From Owenia fusiformis (taxonomy: Eukaryota > Annelida > Polychaeta > Sabellida > Oweniidae): DNA of 64,000 nucleotides. Position 1 is the stretch's first letter, and each line of letters opens with the position of its first letter. This document shows positions 11,142 through 23,367 of the stretch, piece by piece. The stretch lies in contig CAIIXF020000002.1 of NCBI GenBank assembly GCA_903813345.2, positions 21,158,455 through 21,222,454 on the forward strand. The letters are read 5' to 3'. Made by a program: the position numbers and the translations under genes. The notes below the pieces were generated by a model that saw only the letters and a list, made by a program, of their open reading frames with translations, was not told the DNA's origin and searched no databases.

Positions 11142-12308
11142 AGCTGGTACTATCTGTGTTGCTTTTTTGTGAAATTGTTTTCATTGGTATGACAAGTAAA
11201 CAATGGAATGCTTACATCGCTGGCATTGTTATGTAATGTCTGAGTTGTCTGGAGAGTTTACTGAAATTCTTTGTCTACATACCTTCTATCAAGTCAATTA
11301 ATTTTTGATTTTTTCAGCTCTTCAAGTTCATATTTATTATATTGTTTAAAAATGTTTTTTGTTTCTATGTGTACATCTAGGAATTTTTTGTTTCAGATAT
11401 CTGTTTTATGTTCAAAAGTAAACTAGTTTTTTGAGAGAGTTGAATTTCAGTGTTTCTGAACTGTCTTCTGGTTTCTCAAAAGCAGATGGTTACTCTTGCA
11501 GGAGACTAGTCGACATTGTTTAACTTCATAACCATATATGTAGAAAAGTTAAAGATCTATCGTTGTTTTTATCGATTCTGTCTGCATATATTTTTCTATC
11601 AGTTTCTTGTTGCTGTTTTAGTTGTTTTTTTATTATTTTTTATTTGGTTTTCAAAAATCTTAATTTTGAAAGGTTAAAAAAGTGAGATTACAGAAGTGGC
11701 CATGACCTATGTAACCATTAGTAAAATTGTATGTTTGTCATGCTTTAAAAATGCAACATTGGAGGAAAAGGGTGAAAAATGCAAGAAATGGAGTGAACTA
11801 TGAAGTTAAAACTCTGAATTGTAAAAAAAAGCCAAAATATTCAACACTTTCATCAGATCTGGAGAAAACTTTAGTAGAACAAACATAAGTGGAGTTATAT
11901 TTTAAACATGGGTATATATGTTAAAATGCACCCTATGTTTATTTGTCTTGTTTTTGTTTATTGTTCCATGTTGATGATATTCTAGAATTCATTATTTATC
12001 CAAAATTTAGGTTCCCTGGAACTTCCTGGCTGTAATGTGTACTACCGCGGAAGTTTATTCTGCGACTATTCATTTTAGTCATATTAATTTAGAAAAAAAT
12101 CTCAGATGTTGATTGAGTTTGCTTAAAAAGTTCTTGACAGTGGCAGAGACCAAGTTATACATCATCTCAAATACAATACTTGACTGTATTTTATGAATGA
12201 AATTAAAGCTAAGACCATTTGAAGGCCATTTTGAACTGTACACAGAATACTTAAAATCATCTGATTTCAAAAACATGTATAAGTATGCATTACCTACGCT
12301 TGAAATGT
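11142..12308. other. non-coding stretch, nothing recognised
   Basis: T-rich sequence (notably 11560-11680) without a supported feature. Confidence 0.55.
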
Positions 12309-12470
12309 ACGTCTGCTTTTGTATTTTACCCCATTTCTTCCTAAAATTTGGTTGAAGTGATTGATTTTCTTTCAGTTCTCTGTAATATAGTATGTTAACT
12401 ATATATCTGTTTCTTTTATTCAAATCAAATTCCTCTTTTTATGTCTTTAATTGGTATTTTCAAATTTGCT
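12309..12470 (+). repeat. family A dispersed repeat
   Basis: Begins TACGTCTGCTTTTG and retains TTCCTAAAATTTGG, GATTTTCTTTCA and a TTTATTCAAATC block. A 114-codon minus-strand frame at 12079-12423 is largely the antisense of this copy. Confidence 0.65.
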
Positions 12471-12574
12471 AACTGTTCGATTATTTCCATTGGTGGTTTT
12501 AGTTCCTGTTTGACGTCAACCTTTGAAGATTGGTGTCCTCTCACATCTAAAGGGCAATACCTGATGTAGTATTT

Positions 12575-12745
12575 CTCAATGTTCATGTATATTTCACATG
12601 ATTTTGTCCTTAAACTTGAATGAAATAACAAATTTTTATGCATATCTATGTAATTTAGAGTCTATCCTTTATACAAGTTACATTTATTTCTCGCTTATTC
12701 CACTGATTTCATTGTTAAGAGGATAAAGTTAAAACTCATGAGTTT
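12575..12745 (+). repeat. family A dispersed repeat, diverged
   Basis: Block order is preserved: TGTTCATGTATATTTCAC, CTTGAATGAAAT, GTAATTTAGAGT, TTTATTTCTCGCTTATTCCAC. It lies about 100 bp after the previous copy in the same orientation. Confidence 0.55.
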
Positions 12746-13002
12746 ATATATTTTATGGGTAAAGATCATACTATTGATGCCTTATCTGGATTTGCAGGGT
12801 TTGCAGCTGAATAGATCAAGTCTCTTCCACCTCATGCCCCATCTTATACCTTAGCTACTTGAATGGTTTCCTTTGACAATTCCCACATGTTATGTACAAT
12901 AAGAGGCACCCCCTCCCCCTCCTATGTATCATATAGAATGTGACCCTCCTATTTACAAGACTGTTTAACTCATCATGATTTTGCAATGGAAATCAATATT
13001 GG

Positions 13003-13155
13003 TCACACTAATTTTGCTTCTTTCTCCCTAAAATTTGATTAAAGTGTCTCATTTGCATCTATTTTTATATAAATTAGAGTGTTAGCTACATTCTCTGTCT
13101 AGTTTATTCCTAGCTAAATCCACAATTTCCATTCTATTTTTAATTTTAAAACATG
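13003..13155 (+). repeat. family A dispersed repeat, 5' end eroded
   Basis: Clear from TTTCTCCCTAAAATTTGATT through AATTAGAGTGTTAGCTACAT to TTTTAAAACATGGCC. Confidence 0.75.
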
Positions 13156-14424
13156 GCCTATTAAACCATTAATGTCTATCTGAGATGATATTGACAGAGG
13201 GAAGTATCTACTCATGTACATCATCTGGTCGCCACATGTTTCGAAACATATGTTCATCTGTAAATAGTAACCCAGCTCATAGTGTCAAACGGGTCATACT
13301 TTATAGTATGCCCACTCCTTTTTCTCCCTAAATGATTGTTGGAGGGTGTACGATGGTTGGGGGGGAGATTGATGTGTGTATTGGTGATTAGTTTTAGGAG
13401 GTTAAAGTAAAGTGTTCATCACAGGCATGTTTGTCTTGTTGATTTTTGGTGATTTTACTTTTTTCCTAGCTCATACAGGCCACATTTTTTGCATGTCCAT
13501 GGTCTACTCACTTAATATTTGTTAAATGGCGGATGTCGTCAGCAAAAACTTGGCCCGAACCACAGAGCGAATGTTTTCACAACTTAAGGGTGAAAAAATA
13601 ATATAACATTATGAAATATATTATACAAATATCTCTGTGTATATCATGTGTAAAGTTCAAAGTGTGATCGATCTCTGCACTTATCGCAGTGTTTAATCAG
13701 CCTTACCCTAAGGGTCTGAATTTGACATTTGGCTGCCGCGTGGTCAAAACACGTCAAGTGGTCAAAACACGTCAAAAAATAAAAACTTGTGACAAGATAT
13801 TATAGACTGTGATTTATATCAGTCATGTAGTCAAGTACTAAATGAACTTGATTTTAGAAGTTAAAAAGATTTTGAACGGGTTTTAGGGTGTCAAATAGAT
13901 CAAGGCGAAAAAGATTTTGAGTCTTTTACGAAATGTGACGGAGTTACGAGGCCACGGATTCCCAAGGATTAACAAAACACGTCCATGCTAATACAATGAT
14001 TCACACCCTTTGTATGACATGCCTGTGCCTAAGGTACACTTTATCGAGGGTCACATTTTCAAATGCTACGATTTGATTGGTCGAGTTGAGACAGTGAGGT
14101 CATTAGTGGAATATATAAACATATGATATTTACATTAAATTCTATAGAAATATAAGAATACTCGATGCTTCGTTAACATTTTTGAGAGAAATAGGATGAA
14201 ATGAACAAGAACTGGGTTTGTCAACAGAGAGTAATGAAATAGAACATCATATCATGGCTGCCGTTTATTGAGTTACCATTAATTGTGTCACTCTTATGAT
14301 ATGGAGTTGACACTATATTGAATGTTGTCAAATTAATTATGTGCCACACTTCAAACATCATGTTACATAAAAACTTTCAATTGGTCCCCATTATGTCATT
14401 CTGTTTTGACATCCTTTGCCTAAA
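13156..14424. other. non-coding stretch with an 18 bp duplication
   Basis: No supported gene. A polyG-containing run at about 13358-13367 and the 18 bp pair at 13740-13775 are the only structures seen. Confidence 0.55.
13740..13775. repeat. 18 bp tandem duplication
   Basis: Unit GTGGTCAAAACACGTCAA occurs twice in tandem without change. A third related AAAACACGTC word lies at 13974-13983. Confidence 0.85.
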
Positions 14425-14590
14425 ATTCCCATTTGCTCATTTTTTATTTCATACCAATTCTCATATATACGATGAATTAAGTATCTGTTTTTTGTCATTT
14501 TATATATTAAGACTATTCATTATATAATAGTTAACTTTACAGTGTATGAATTCCATTTTTTTCTTTTTATTTTACATTAGAAAACCGGTC
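14425..14590 (+). repeat. possible diverged family A copy
   Basis: CCATTTGCTCATTTTTTATTTC (start) and a TAGTTAACTTTACAG middle suggest family A, but alignment is loose throughout. Confidence 0.35.
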
Positions 14591-15538
14591 CCCCTTTAAT
14601 GTAATCTATAGGACGTGTCAACTTGCAAGTGTCAGTTCGCTCAATTTCCCAAATATTTCACACCAAGTCATGCAGTTTCCACTCCCGTTCTCTTGATCGA
14701 CTTTCACCTGATCTCTGAATTGATATATTGGATATATATATATATATTTTCTCACTCTTGAATAAGTTGATAATTTCTCCAATATTTCTCACTTATTTCA
14801 CTTCGTATACGTGACTGCCACCATGTAAACATTTACAGGTTTACTGTACTTACTTAAGATTTCAATAAAAAGGGATTGTTTGATTTACATTTTCAGAAGA
14901 TTTTGAGGTGTGATGATTTTGTTCAATAAACGATGGATTAGTGTCATCCGATTCTTCCAAAAGATCTCAGCATGATTTTAGTTTTTCTTAAAAGGGCAGA
15001 AAAGTAGAGAATTGGAATTGATAATTATATAGGAATGAATGACGTTTTAAATTCTGATGATTATGTAAATATGTGAAAAAAATCACATAAGGGGAGAAAG
15101 TGAAATGTCAGTGTCGTAACATACTTCATTGGATTACTGGGATGGAAGCCAATACCAGTGTTTTTACCCTTTCATATAAATTTCTATTTTTTCCAAATTC
15201 TCTTACGTTTTCTGAAACCCTTCATGTTACTGAAAAATTTTCAGTTTTTCAGAACTGTAAATGTTCTGTTATCAGTGTTTTCGCTGAAAAAGTTGAAGAA
15301 TTTGTCAATATTTTTCAGACTTTTTTCAAGGCTTTGATTGGTTTTGGTTGTTATGGTATTTATCTCCTTTGAGTTTTTCACAATGTGAATGTGTTTATAT
15401 AAAAAGTTATGTTTTAGTATGCAGTGAATGTAGAAATTATAGGCTATAGTCCCTCGTGCTGAGCTCAATGCCGAGAAGAAAACTCTTCTGTGGTCTTGTT
15501 TTGAAATGACGATTTGATTAATTAAGAGAGGAATCTGC
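14591..15538. other. non-coding stretch, nothing recognised
   Basis: Contains an (AT)n tract near 14729-14748. Overlapping 90- and 99-codon frames on opposite strands at 15100-15540 have no domain and are rejected. Confidence 0.55.
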
Positions 15539-15660
15539 AAGAAATAAAGTTAACTTACGTGAAATAAATACTCAATATTGCTAGGAAATGCAAGAAAATC
15601 AAACAGTTTATTCAAATTTTAGAGAGATATTGCGTGGAATAAGCATGAGCAGACGGATAT
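15539..15660 (-). repeat. family A dispersed repeat, minus orientation
   Basis: Ends in GCATGAGCAGACGGATATTT, the diagnostic outer end, with GGAAATGCAAGAAAATC and TTTATTCAAATTTTAGAGAG inside. The distal TTTTAAAAC end is missing. Confidence 0.75.
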
Positions 15661-15775
15661 TTTAAGCGCAGATGAACCGAATCCTACTGTGCCTAATACA
15701 TACCCTCCCTGCACGAGAAATCTCAAAATTGGTACTTTTCTTTTCAGGAGACCATGAATATTTACATTAAAAAAC

Positions 15776-15968
15776 CAATATAAAGGAAGTGGGTATGAAG
15801 CTAAAATTCTTAAATTAAAAATCTAAAAAATCTTAATATGAAACTGACCTACATTTAGTTTTTTAACAGTCTTGAGACAATATAAATGAAGCGGGTCTGA
15901 AGCTAAAATTCTTTAATTAAAAATCTGAAAAGGAAACTGACCTACATATGTTTTTTAACAGTCTTGGG
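15776..15968. repeat. 103 bp tandem pair
   Basis: Units at 15776-15878 and 15879-15968 share GAAGCTAAAATTCTT, AATTAAAAATCT, GAAACTGACCTACAT and TTTTTTAACAGTCTTG in order. The second unit has a deletion of about 10-13 bp. Confidence 0.8.
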
Positions 15969-18205
15969 ACAGGGTATACAAATATTTAACAAGACATTTT
16001 CATAGCAATTAAATGCTATGAAGAGTAAGAAACACATATCAATGTTGGATCTGTGGAAATGGTATCGGGAATCATTGCTATTGCTACCTTTCAGTTTCAT
16101 TTCATTTGTTGTGTTTATTTGTTATGATGTTTTCATCCAGTTTGTTTTGTGATATTGAGGTCCGGTTTGTTAAAATATAAACAGATGAAATGATCATATT
16201 GTTTACATATCTGATCGAAGGAAATTAAACAATATTCAGTTACCTATTTTTGCATTTCCTGTATAAAAAGGATATTGAGTATTTTATTTTAAATTGTTAT
16301 TGCCTGTACCACAAAAATGTACTTTATTTTTTCGATGTGAACCCAGGGCTAAATTGTCTTGTATTTTTATTATTAAATGTGACCACTGTTGTTTTCTATG
16401 TATTCCTCACTTTATGTATACTTAACACAGATTTATCCTTATTTTGGATCTCAAAGAGCAAGCATCTGTTTTTGTTTGCAAGGAGTATTTTGCACTCAAA
16501 TCATATCCACCTCAACTATGCAATAAATAGATACCCCATAAATAATATATCTAACCAATAAGACACAAAACGGTGAAAACAAAGAATTTTAGAAAGAATT
16601 AGATAAACAACATCAAGAGTGACATTCTGAAATCGATCCTGATTTTAAAATATCAGATATTTTATCGAAATCTTACAGAGAAATCTTGTGAAATTATATA
16701 GAACAGAGCATAGATTTTTTTGAGTCAAGCCTCTAGGTAAACCAAAAGGTCAGAGGGTATAAACTGTGGTTTTTACCTGTATTCTCTTTCAAAATTCAGT
16801 ACAAAGCCTGCCAAAATAATCCCCTTTTTATAACATCACTTTTCTATCAAAATTGTGTCTCGTCTGATTTTCAGGTTGATCATAGTTGTTTACAGTTATA
16901 GAATCAGCTCTTGAAAGTTCAATTCCTTGCTTGTTCAGAGATTTCTCCCATATTTTTATGAAATAATCAATCGGTTAAACATTTTACAGGGTAACCTAGG
17001 TAACTGGCATGACATCATCGGCCAACTGAGATAACATTCAATGAAAACAGCTATTAAGTGCAACACAATCGTACCCATCTTTTGCTCTTAAGAACAAGAT
17101 AGTCGAAAAGATCCAATCATTAAAACTTATGCTCAAATGGTAAACCAAGAAATGCCAGAAATCAGATGTATATATTCATAAATACAGTTTTACAATTTTG
17201 GACTATTTTCTTCATTTTACGTTTTAGAGAAGTTTGTTCTTATTTCCTCCAAAATAACGACTTTTCTCTGTTTAACTTAACGAATTGTAAGAGTAGTCAG
17301 CTATTGTAATTCAGAATAAAAAATATATGTAAATCAAAGGGTACCTCAGTGCATGTATACTGTTTACTCTTTCAGAATTCGCAATCCATTTACCGTAGTC
17401 TTGTCAAAGACTGCATGGTACACTTGCACTTAGTATCTAAACTTGCTAAATATCGAGAGATTTCCAAATATTGCAAATGCAAAATTTTAGAGGAAAATCC
17501 ATACCCAATAATAGATGTAAATTAAAACTTGGCACATTTCAATTTCTTTTTAATCGGCTTCACTGCATCAAACGTAATCAGGTTGTGTCTTGTGTATGAT
17601 CAAAACTAATTCACTTTCATAGTGTCCATCTATTTTGGAAAATATTTTACTTGTTCTATCTAGTGCTGGGTGTTATTACTTCGAATCAATTTGTCAAATT
17701 CCTGGTGCTGTATTCGTTTTAAAAGTCAGATGTTCACAATTATGTAGCCTGTACATTTTTTGGTGAGAGTACGGTATACCATAATATACACAAACATGAT
17801 CTCTGATCATATCAAATATAACATAGATTCAGGCAAGTCTACCTTATATTGCATATAGCATGTATATTCTACTTCATATAGTTAGAGGTTCACTCTCAAC
17901 TAGTTTTATAATATTATGGGTAAATGGACGAAGCCAGTCTGAAGTTGATCATTTTTGGAATTTGAAATTTTGTTGTGAGTCATTTTTTTGTAGATTCATG
18001 GGTAAGTTACAATCAACGCTAGGTTCCATAAGATGGAAGGCAATCAGAATACTGCCCCTTTGCCCTTTGCACCTTCCCCACATCTAAGTCATTTGTTGAT
18101 ATAGGTTTGTACCTTATCCCCTACCCAACAGTTTTAAACATAAGGATTGTGAATATGACCAGAAGATTTGTGAAAACCTACCCGATTTTTGGAACAGTCT
18201 AACCC
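15969..18205. other. non-coding stretch, nothing recognised
   Basis: About 2.2 kb. A hydrophobic 103-codon frame at 16250-16561 reflects T-rich composition, has no recognisable family, and is not called. Confidence 0.55.
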
Positions 18206-18210
18206 AGGAT

Positions 18211-18310
18211 AAGTACCCTGCGTGCAGAGTCTAGTTAAACTACAGAAGACGAAGCTCTCTTTTAAGAAGTGAAGTCGAACAAATGCAAAGGGTACATGGT
18301 AAGATAACTT
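18211..18310 (+). repeat. dispersed repeat family B
   Basis: AGAGTCTAGTTAAACT, GAAGCTCTCTTTTAAGAAG, GTCGAAC and AAATGCAAAGGGTACAT recur with changes at 25488-25562 and 43303-43385. A shorter echo (AAGTCGAACGAATGCAAG) lies near 19087-19104. Confidence 0.65.
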
Positions 18311-19782
18311 TTAACAATGTGAGAAAAGCACTGGTTTGCACGATTGTTGTTTTTTAGCCAATCGAATCATTGCAAGTGAAAAGCTGCGATGCGTACCAGA
18401 GGAGATTTTGCACATCTTTATTAAAAGTATGGGAAGCTATTGGTTTTATGAATCATCAATTCGTCTGTCAAACATACTGTTCTTTCCACAAATTCCTTTC
18501 AGTTATAATACGCTGGTACAGCAAGTAACCTGCCAAATCGACAGATGAATTCTTCTTGGAAAATAGCACCTTGTGAACAGAAACAAAAGCCGAATTGCGG
18601 AGGTTATGTTGAATATAATTTTAACAAAATAAAATGAAACAACACTTTTGGTTGGAGGAAATTTTTCATTCATTTTCAGAAAAAATACAGAAATTTTGTA
18701 TGAATTTTACCATAACATGTTAACATTTGCGTTAAATTTTGAAAAAGTCCCTATTTGATGAATTATGGGCCATGTTATTCACGAAAATTCTCATTGTGCA
18801 GATTTTCTTTATTTGTTCCATTTCAGTGCGAAAATCGTAAAATGGAAATGTAAGAAAATGAATATTTTTGAAAGTTGGAAAGTCTATTGAACATGCCATT
18901 CATTTTTAAACAGAAGATATTTCTGGTCGCTGTTAACATGAACTGTATATTTATTCAGACGATATGATTACTTGGATTATAAGTCAACAACCTTGTTGAA
19001 ATTGATTAAAATGTTTAAAATTTCTCTTAATATCTTCTCAGATTTCTTAAGAAATATTACTACCCTTTACCTTGCGCGTAAGAAGCAAAGTCGAACGAAT
19101 GCAAGATTTTGCCAGAATGTTTATTAACTTTGTCTCCTACTCTACTGTTAAAGCTCAAATATGGATCTTGATATATGTTAACACTGTTATGTTAACATAT
19201 ATATTATTGACTCGGCAGTGTGCTCTGATTGGTTGGATGTCACTTGTTAAAGTGATCAGTTGTAGTCAGAGGGGATGCTCATATTTGTGGCACAGGGTTA
19301 TGAAGTATGTGAACTGGATGTGAATTCCATGGATACAGGATGTGAAAATTAACCTGAGGGCTATTAACAGAAACTTTTTAAAGTTAGGAATTTATAAGTC
19401 TAGTGTCTTCTTACTATGATGTCATTATATCCATAGTTACGACAGTTCATTTTTGAATTCTTAATTTTACGAAGTTTATGTTAATGACCCCCTGGAAAAG
19501 ACCTCAAATAATGTTGCACATCTTTTTTTGGAGATTCAAAAACCATATGTTGAATTTGTGACATTAGGTAATTCCATTGTTCTACAAAAAGCAATTGAAT
19601 CTGTAGGGGAATGAATCATACAGGTTTATTCAAATCAAAAGATTTGCCGATCTTTTGCTGGCAGCATCTTATTACTTCCTGCGATTGAGGCACTCACATA
19701 GTAAAGAATGCATAGAATTTCCTATTGCAAACAGACATATTGAATCACCTGGTGAATTCATTGCTTTAAAATCATGCATTAA
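18311..19782. other. non-coding stretch, nothing recognised
   Basis: Only a short family B echo at about 19078-19104 and a small ATATGTTAAC palindromic cluster near 19172-19201 are visible. Confidence 0.5.
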
Positions 19783-19947
19783 TGTCCGTCTGTTCATGCT
19801 TATTTCACTCTATTTCTCCACAAAATTTGAATAAAGTGTCTGATTTTCTTGCATTTGTATACAATTTTGAGTGTTAACTACATCCCTATTTATTTTATTT
19901 CTTGCTGTTTTTGTTCTATTCTGGTTTATTTTATGTTTTAAAATGTG
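19783..19947 (+). repeat. family A dispersed repeat, near consensus
   Basis: TGTCCGTCTGTTCATGC start, then TTTGAATAAAGTGTCTGATT, a GCATTTGTATACAATTTTGAG block and a TTTTAAAATGTG end. It is one of the best copies for building a consensus. Confidence 0.85.
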
Positions 19948-21126
19948 TTTGATATTCCACCTGCAACAGGTTTTCACATTTTATGTACATATTTAAACAA
20001 GAAAAAAAGTTGCGAAATATGCATTTGAAACTAAATATAATTCATTGTATGTAGAGTGTACCTATAAATTGAACAGTATTGACCAGATATTTAAAGAAGA
20101 TTTATATAAAAACAGATCAAAAAGTGTTGAAAAAATTATGTATGGGTAAACATATTCTCAACGGCAACACAGATATTAACTCAGGTAGTTAGAACTCATT
20201 AGGCAGAAGATATGTGAAGTGTACTTTTTGTTGGTTTTGGCTGACCATAGTGTTTTCTTAGATAGTGGTTTTTAAATTGTGGTTTTTAGAACTATAGATT
20301 CCTGATGTGGTTTACCCGAACATTTCTTCTCAAACTGTGTCATAAATTTTGTCAAATTTTACTTTCACATTTTGAGGTTTCTTGTTTGAACTTAGTCATT
20401 ATTTAGCTAATAAGCACAGAACTTGAATTTCAAATTAAACGATGTCTTAAAACTTGAACTTGTAAAATATTTACTCTTGATGGTGCATTATATGAATTCA
20501 ATTAAAGATCATTTTGCTTCAAGGAAAGCTACATCATCTGTCTGATAAGCTCTAGAATGCTCTGGGTAAACATTGTCTGATAGATCAATGCTCCTGCCTT
20601 CTAGGAATGGTCATTAAATTTTACTGTATCAATATCTGACAAATATTATTTTTTCAAGAAGTCTTGCATAACGCCATTGTTTTCCCTCTGCCACAGGTGA
20701 AATGTTTTGTTATTGTAGGGGAGAAAACCAAGGCTTGATGCGAGACTATGTAGTTACACTAATAACTAAAATAAAGTCATGTTTGTCTGTATAAGGCATT
20801 TCCAAAATATTTGGTGACTGGGTCGTGTTTGTATTAAAAAAATATGCCACGTCATGAATGTATTTGCAATATTTATAATCCTTATATTGCATGGAATATT
20901 ATATATCAGATTTCTTGCTTTACTTTATAGCGCCTCTCTACCATTGAAATTTTAACCAATGTTTGAATTAGTTGGTTTATAATGGTTAAGATTTTTGCGG
21001 TGAAAAGCATTACATTTTAATGCAAGGTCAGACAAATAAAAGCGTATTTTCAATATTTTTCTGCGTATGTATAGAGAGTTCTGTTTGTTCATCTTGCGAA
21101 ACGAAACATAACCTAGGCTTAAAGTG
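19948..21126. other. non-coding stretch, nothing recognised
   Basis: AT-rich with no supported gene, repeat or RNA. Confidence 0.55.
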
Positions 21127-21290
21127 ACGTCTGCACATGCTCAGTCCACTCAATATCTCCATAAAATTTGAATAAACTTTCTGGATTTCTCACATATGTA
21201 GAAATTTCAGAGTGTTGACTTTAAACCTATTTATTAATTTCCTTCTTCATTTCTCTCTTTTCAACTCTATTTTGCATTTAAAAACATGCC
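21127..21290 (+). repeat. family A dispersed repeat
   Basis: Starts ACGTCTGCACATGCTCAGTC and ends TTTGCATTTAAAAACATGCC, with the ordered central blocks intact. Confidence 0.8.
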
Positions 21291-21754
21291 CCATATGGGA
21301 TTCGATACATAAATTGGACTAGTGAGTGAAGTGAGTGAACACGTGGGGCTTACAGGTTACAACCCAGGGGGGATGAATAATAACTCTTCATTGAACATTG
21401 CCCCGTAAGAATTAATTCCTGAATAGAAAATCTAATTGATTTCAATTTCTTGCATAGATTGCGAATGCCAATTATAACTTCAATTCCTTAATGCAGAATA
21501 TCTGATTGAAAACTGTATACCCGTTCAAAAAGGGATTTCTTTATAGAATTCAGTCTATTGAAATAATTTTAGAATTTTCTTTGAGACAATCCTTCAAACA
21601 CATGAGCACAAACTGAGAAAAAAATAGAAAAATACTTGGAGTGTTCATGCTTTGTTAGAACATATAAGGGAGTAGGCTAAATGTAGAATATTTTCACAGG
21701 TGTGCTACTTAATGTAACTAAATGACCTTCCAAACTAGTTCGCAGACGTCAAGG
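21291..21754. other. non-coding stretch, nothing recognised
   Basis: No feature seen between two family A copies. Confidence 0.5.
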
Positions 21755-21903
21755 ATATCTCTCTTTTTCTCGATAAAATTTGATTAAAGTGTCTGAAAAT
21801 TTTGCATTTTTATACAATTCAGAGTATAACCTTTATTGTGATATCAACAATTTTAAACTTTTTTGTCTTTATCATGCCATTTTTTCTTTTTTAAAACTTG
21901 ACC
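21755..21903 (+). repeat. family A dispersed repeat, 5' end degraded
   Basis: Clear from CGATAAAATTTGATTAAAGT to TTTTTTAAAACTTGACC. Confidence 0.7.
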
Positions 21904-22372
21904 GCCTCGTTTTGATTTGTTCGATAGGTTCATGATGCCTATTCACAAACCCTACTTAATCTGCAAAGTACAATCAATTCACAAAATATGAATGGGCACA
22001 ATCCAGTTTCCTTGGTATGATATGTGTAGTACTCTCAAAAATGGTTAAATGACTGCAGAAAAAAATCACGAAAAGGGTGGAATTTTTGAAGAATGGGGAA
22101 AAATGTTAAGTGCATACTCAAATATTGCTCAAAAACAAAAAAAATCTGAGAGATTATACAGGGAATGTTTGAAATTATATGTATTTTGTTTGAACTAGCA
22201 CATATGCCGCAGGATGCTGGATAGAGTAGCCCTCAGCCTTGTCAGACACTTAAGATGGTTTAGCACCGAACAGTCTCTGACCAGACTTTTCAGAGAGTTC
22301 AATAAATCTCATAATTTTTTTTGCCATTTCTGTCTGATTTAAAGTATTAGGTTGTTGGAACAAGTCCTGATA

Positions 22373-22432
22373 TGCTTTTTTTCTTGGTAAATTTCTCTTC
22401 ATTTCATTCTATTTTAAGTTTACAAATGGTCA
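22373..22432 (+). repeat. family A 3' fragment
   Basis: Only the last third is present: TTTTCTTGGTAAATTTC, TTCATTCTATTTTAAG and a GGTCAT end. Confidence 0.5.
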
Positions 22433-23165
22433 TATGTGAATCCAAGTGAATGTATAAAACACATGGCGATTTTATTTATAGGTTCTTTTCAATTAAGACA
22501 GACATTTGAGACATTTATGTCTTGTCAACTACTGGAAATTTTGGTCATTGAACTTTAAAAAATGCATGTAGTTATCAGTTTAATCAATTTTGTTAAATCA
22601 AGTTTTACATATTCTGAAATATATTTATTAACCTAAAATTGGTTGAATCGATTTACTTTCAGTGCATTCATGTTTTACCGTTTACCCCCCCCCCCCCCTA
22701 CCATACACATAACAATTAATATCTTTAATTAGAATGTGTTTGATAAATAAAAGTGACATTTAGGCTACGACCCCTCCCACCCTTTTTCATAAAAAACAAC
22801 ATTACTATTCAATATTTATAAAAGGTACACATATTTCAATTTTAGATCAGTTATAGTATCAAGAGACAGGTATATTTCCCTCCATGTTTTTGACACTTCA
22901 TACATTGGTCATACAGCACCCCATTTCCTTTGGTCAGGAAATGTTTTTGTTTGTTGAATGGATGATAGACCCCACTGACTCTGCTAGACTATAAAATCAT
23001 CATCGAGGCTATAAAATCATCATCGTTTCATATTGCTTGATAGACTATTGTTTCATTGCCAGCTTCTAAAGAAACTCAGCTTTTGAAAGATTCAGAAGCC
23101 TGAGCCTGAAGTTTATTTTGTAAAATCAGTTGTTTTGTTGAGTGGTCAATCGATGAATTAATGAA
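22433..23165. other. non-coding stretch with simple repeats
   Basis: Holds a C14 homopolymer (22685-22698) and a 20 bp duplication (22989-23025). Confidence 0.6.
22989..23025. repeat. 20 bp tandem duplication
   Basis: CTATAAAATCATCATCG is repeated with an intervening AGG, giving a 20 bp period. Confidence 0.8.
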
Positions 23166-23170
23166 AACTT

Positions 23171-23362
23171 CAGGCCCGTGGCCAGCAGGGTTCAGCCCCC
23201 TCCCCTCCTTTGGGCAAACTTACTTTCAAAATCATTAATTCTGAAAAACAATTCTGAGCACTTTTTAGGTGATTTTTGACCAAAGTTATCAAAGTGAACC
23301 CCCTTTGAATTTTTTTAAAAGTGAACACCCCCTCCCCTTGGCCAAAGCTGGCTTCGGCCCTG
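23171..23362 (-). mobile_element. GTAGCCAGG-family element, minus orientation
   Basis: Ends are CAGGCCCGTGGCCAGC and the complement of CAGGGCCGAAGCCAGC. The internal blocks run reversed relative to 8838-9042. The flanks AACTT (23166-23170) and ATCTT (23363-23367) agree at 4 of 5 bases, a decayed 5 bp duplication. Confidence 0.75.
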
Positions 23363-23367
23363 ATCTT

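Noticed and set aside
12079-12423. 114-codon minus-strand frame
   Set aside because: A large part is the antisense of a family A copy.
14815-14829. Strong Kozak-like context GACTGCCACCATG
   Set aside because: The ATG is followed directly by TAA, so no protein can start there.
16250-16561. 103-codon hydrophobic plus-strand frame as a membrane protein
   Set aside because: Phe/Leu/Tyr richness is what T-rich non-coding DNA gives. There is no neighbouring coding signal or family resemblance.
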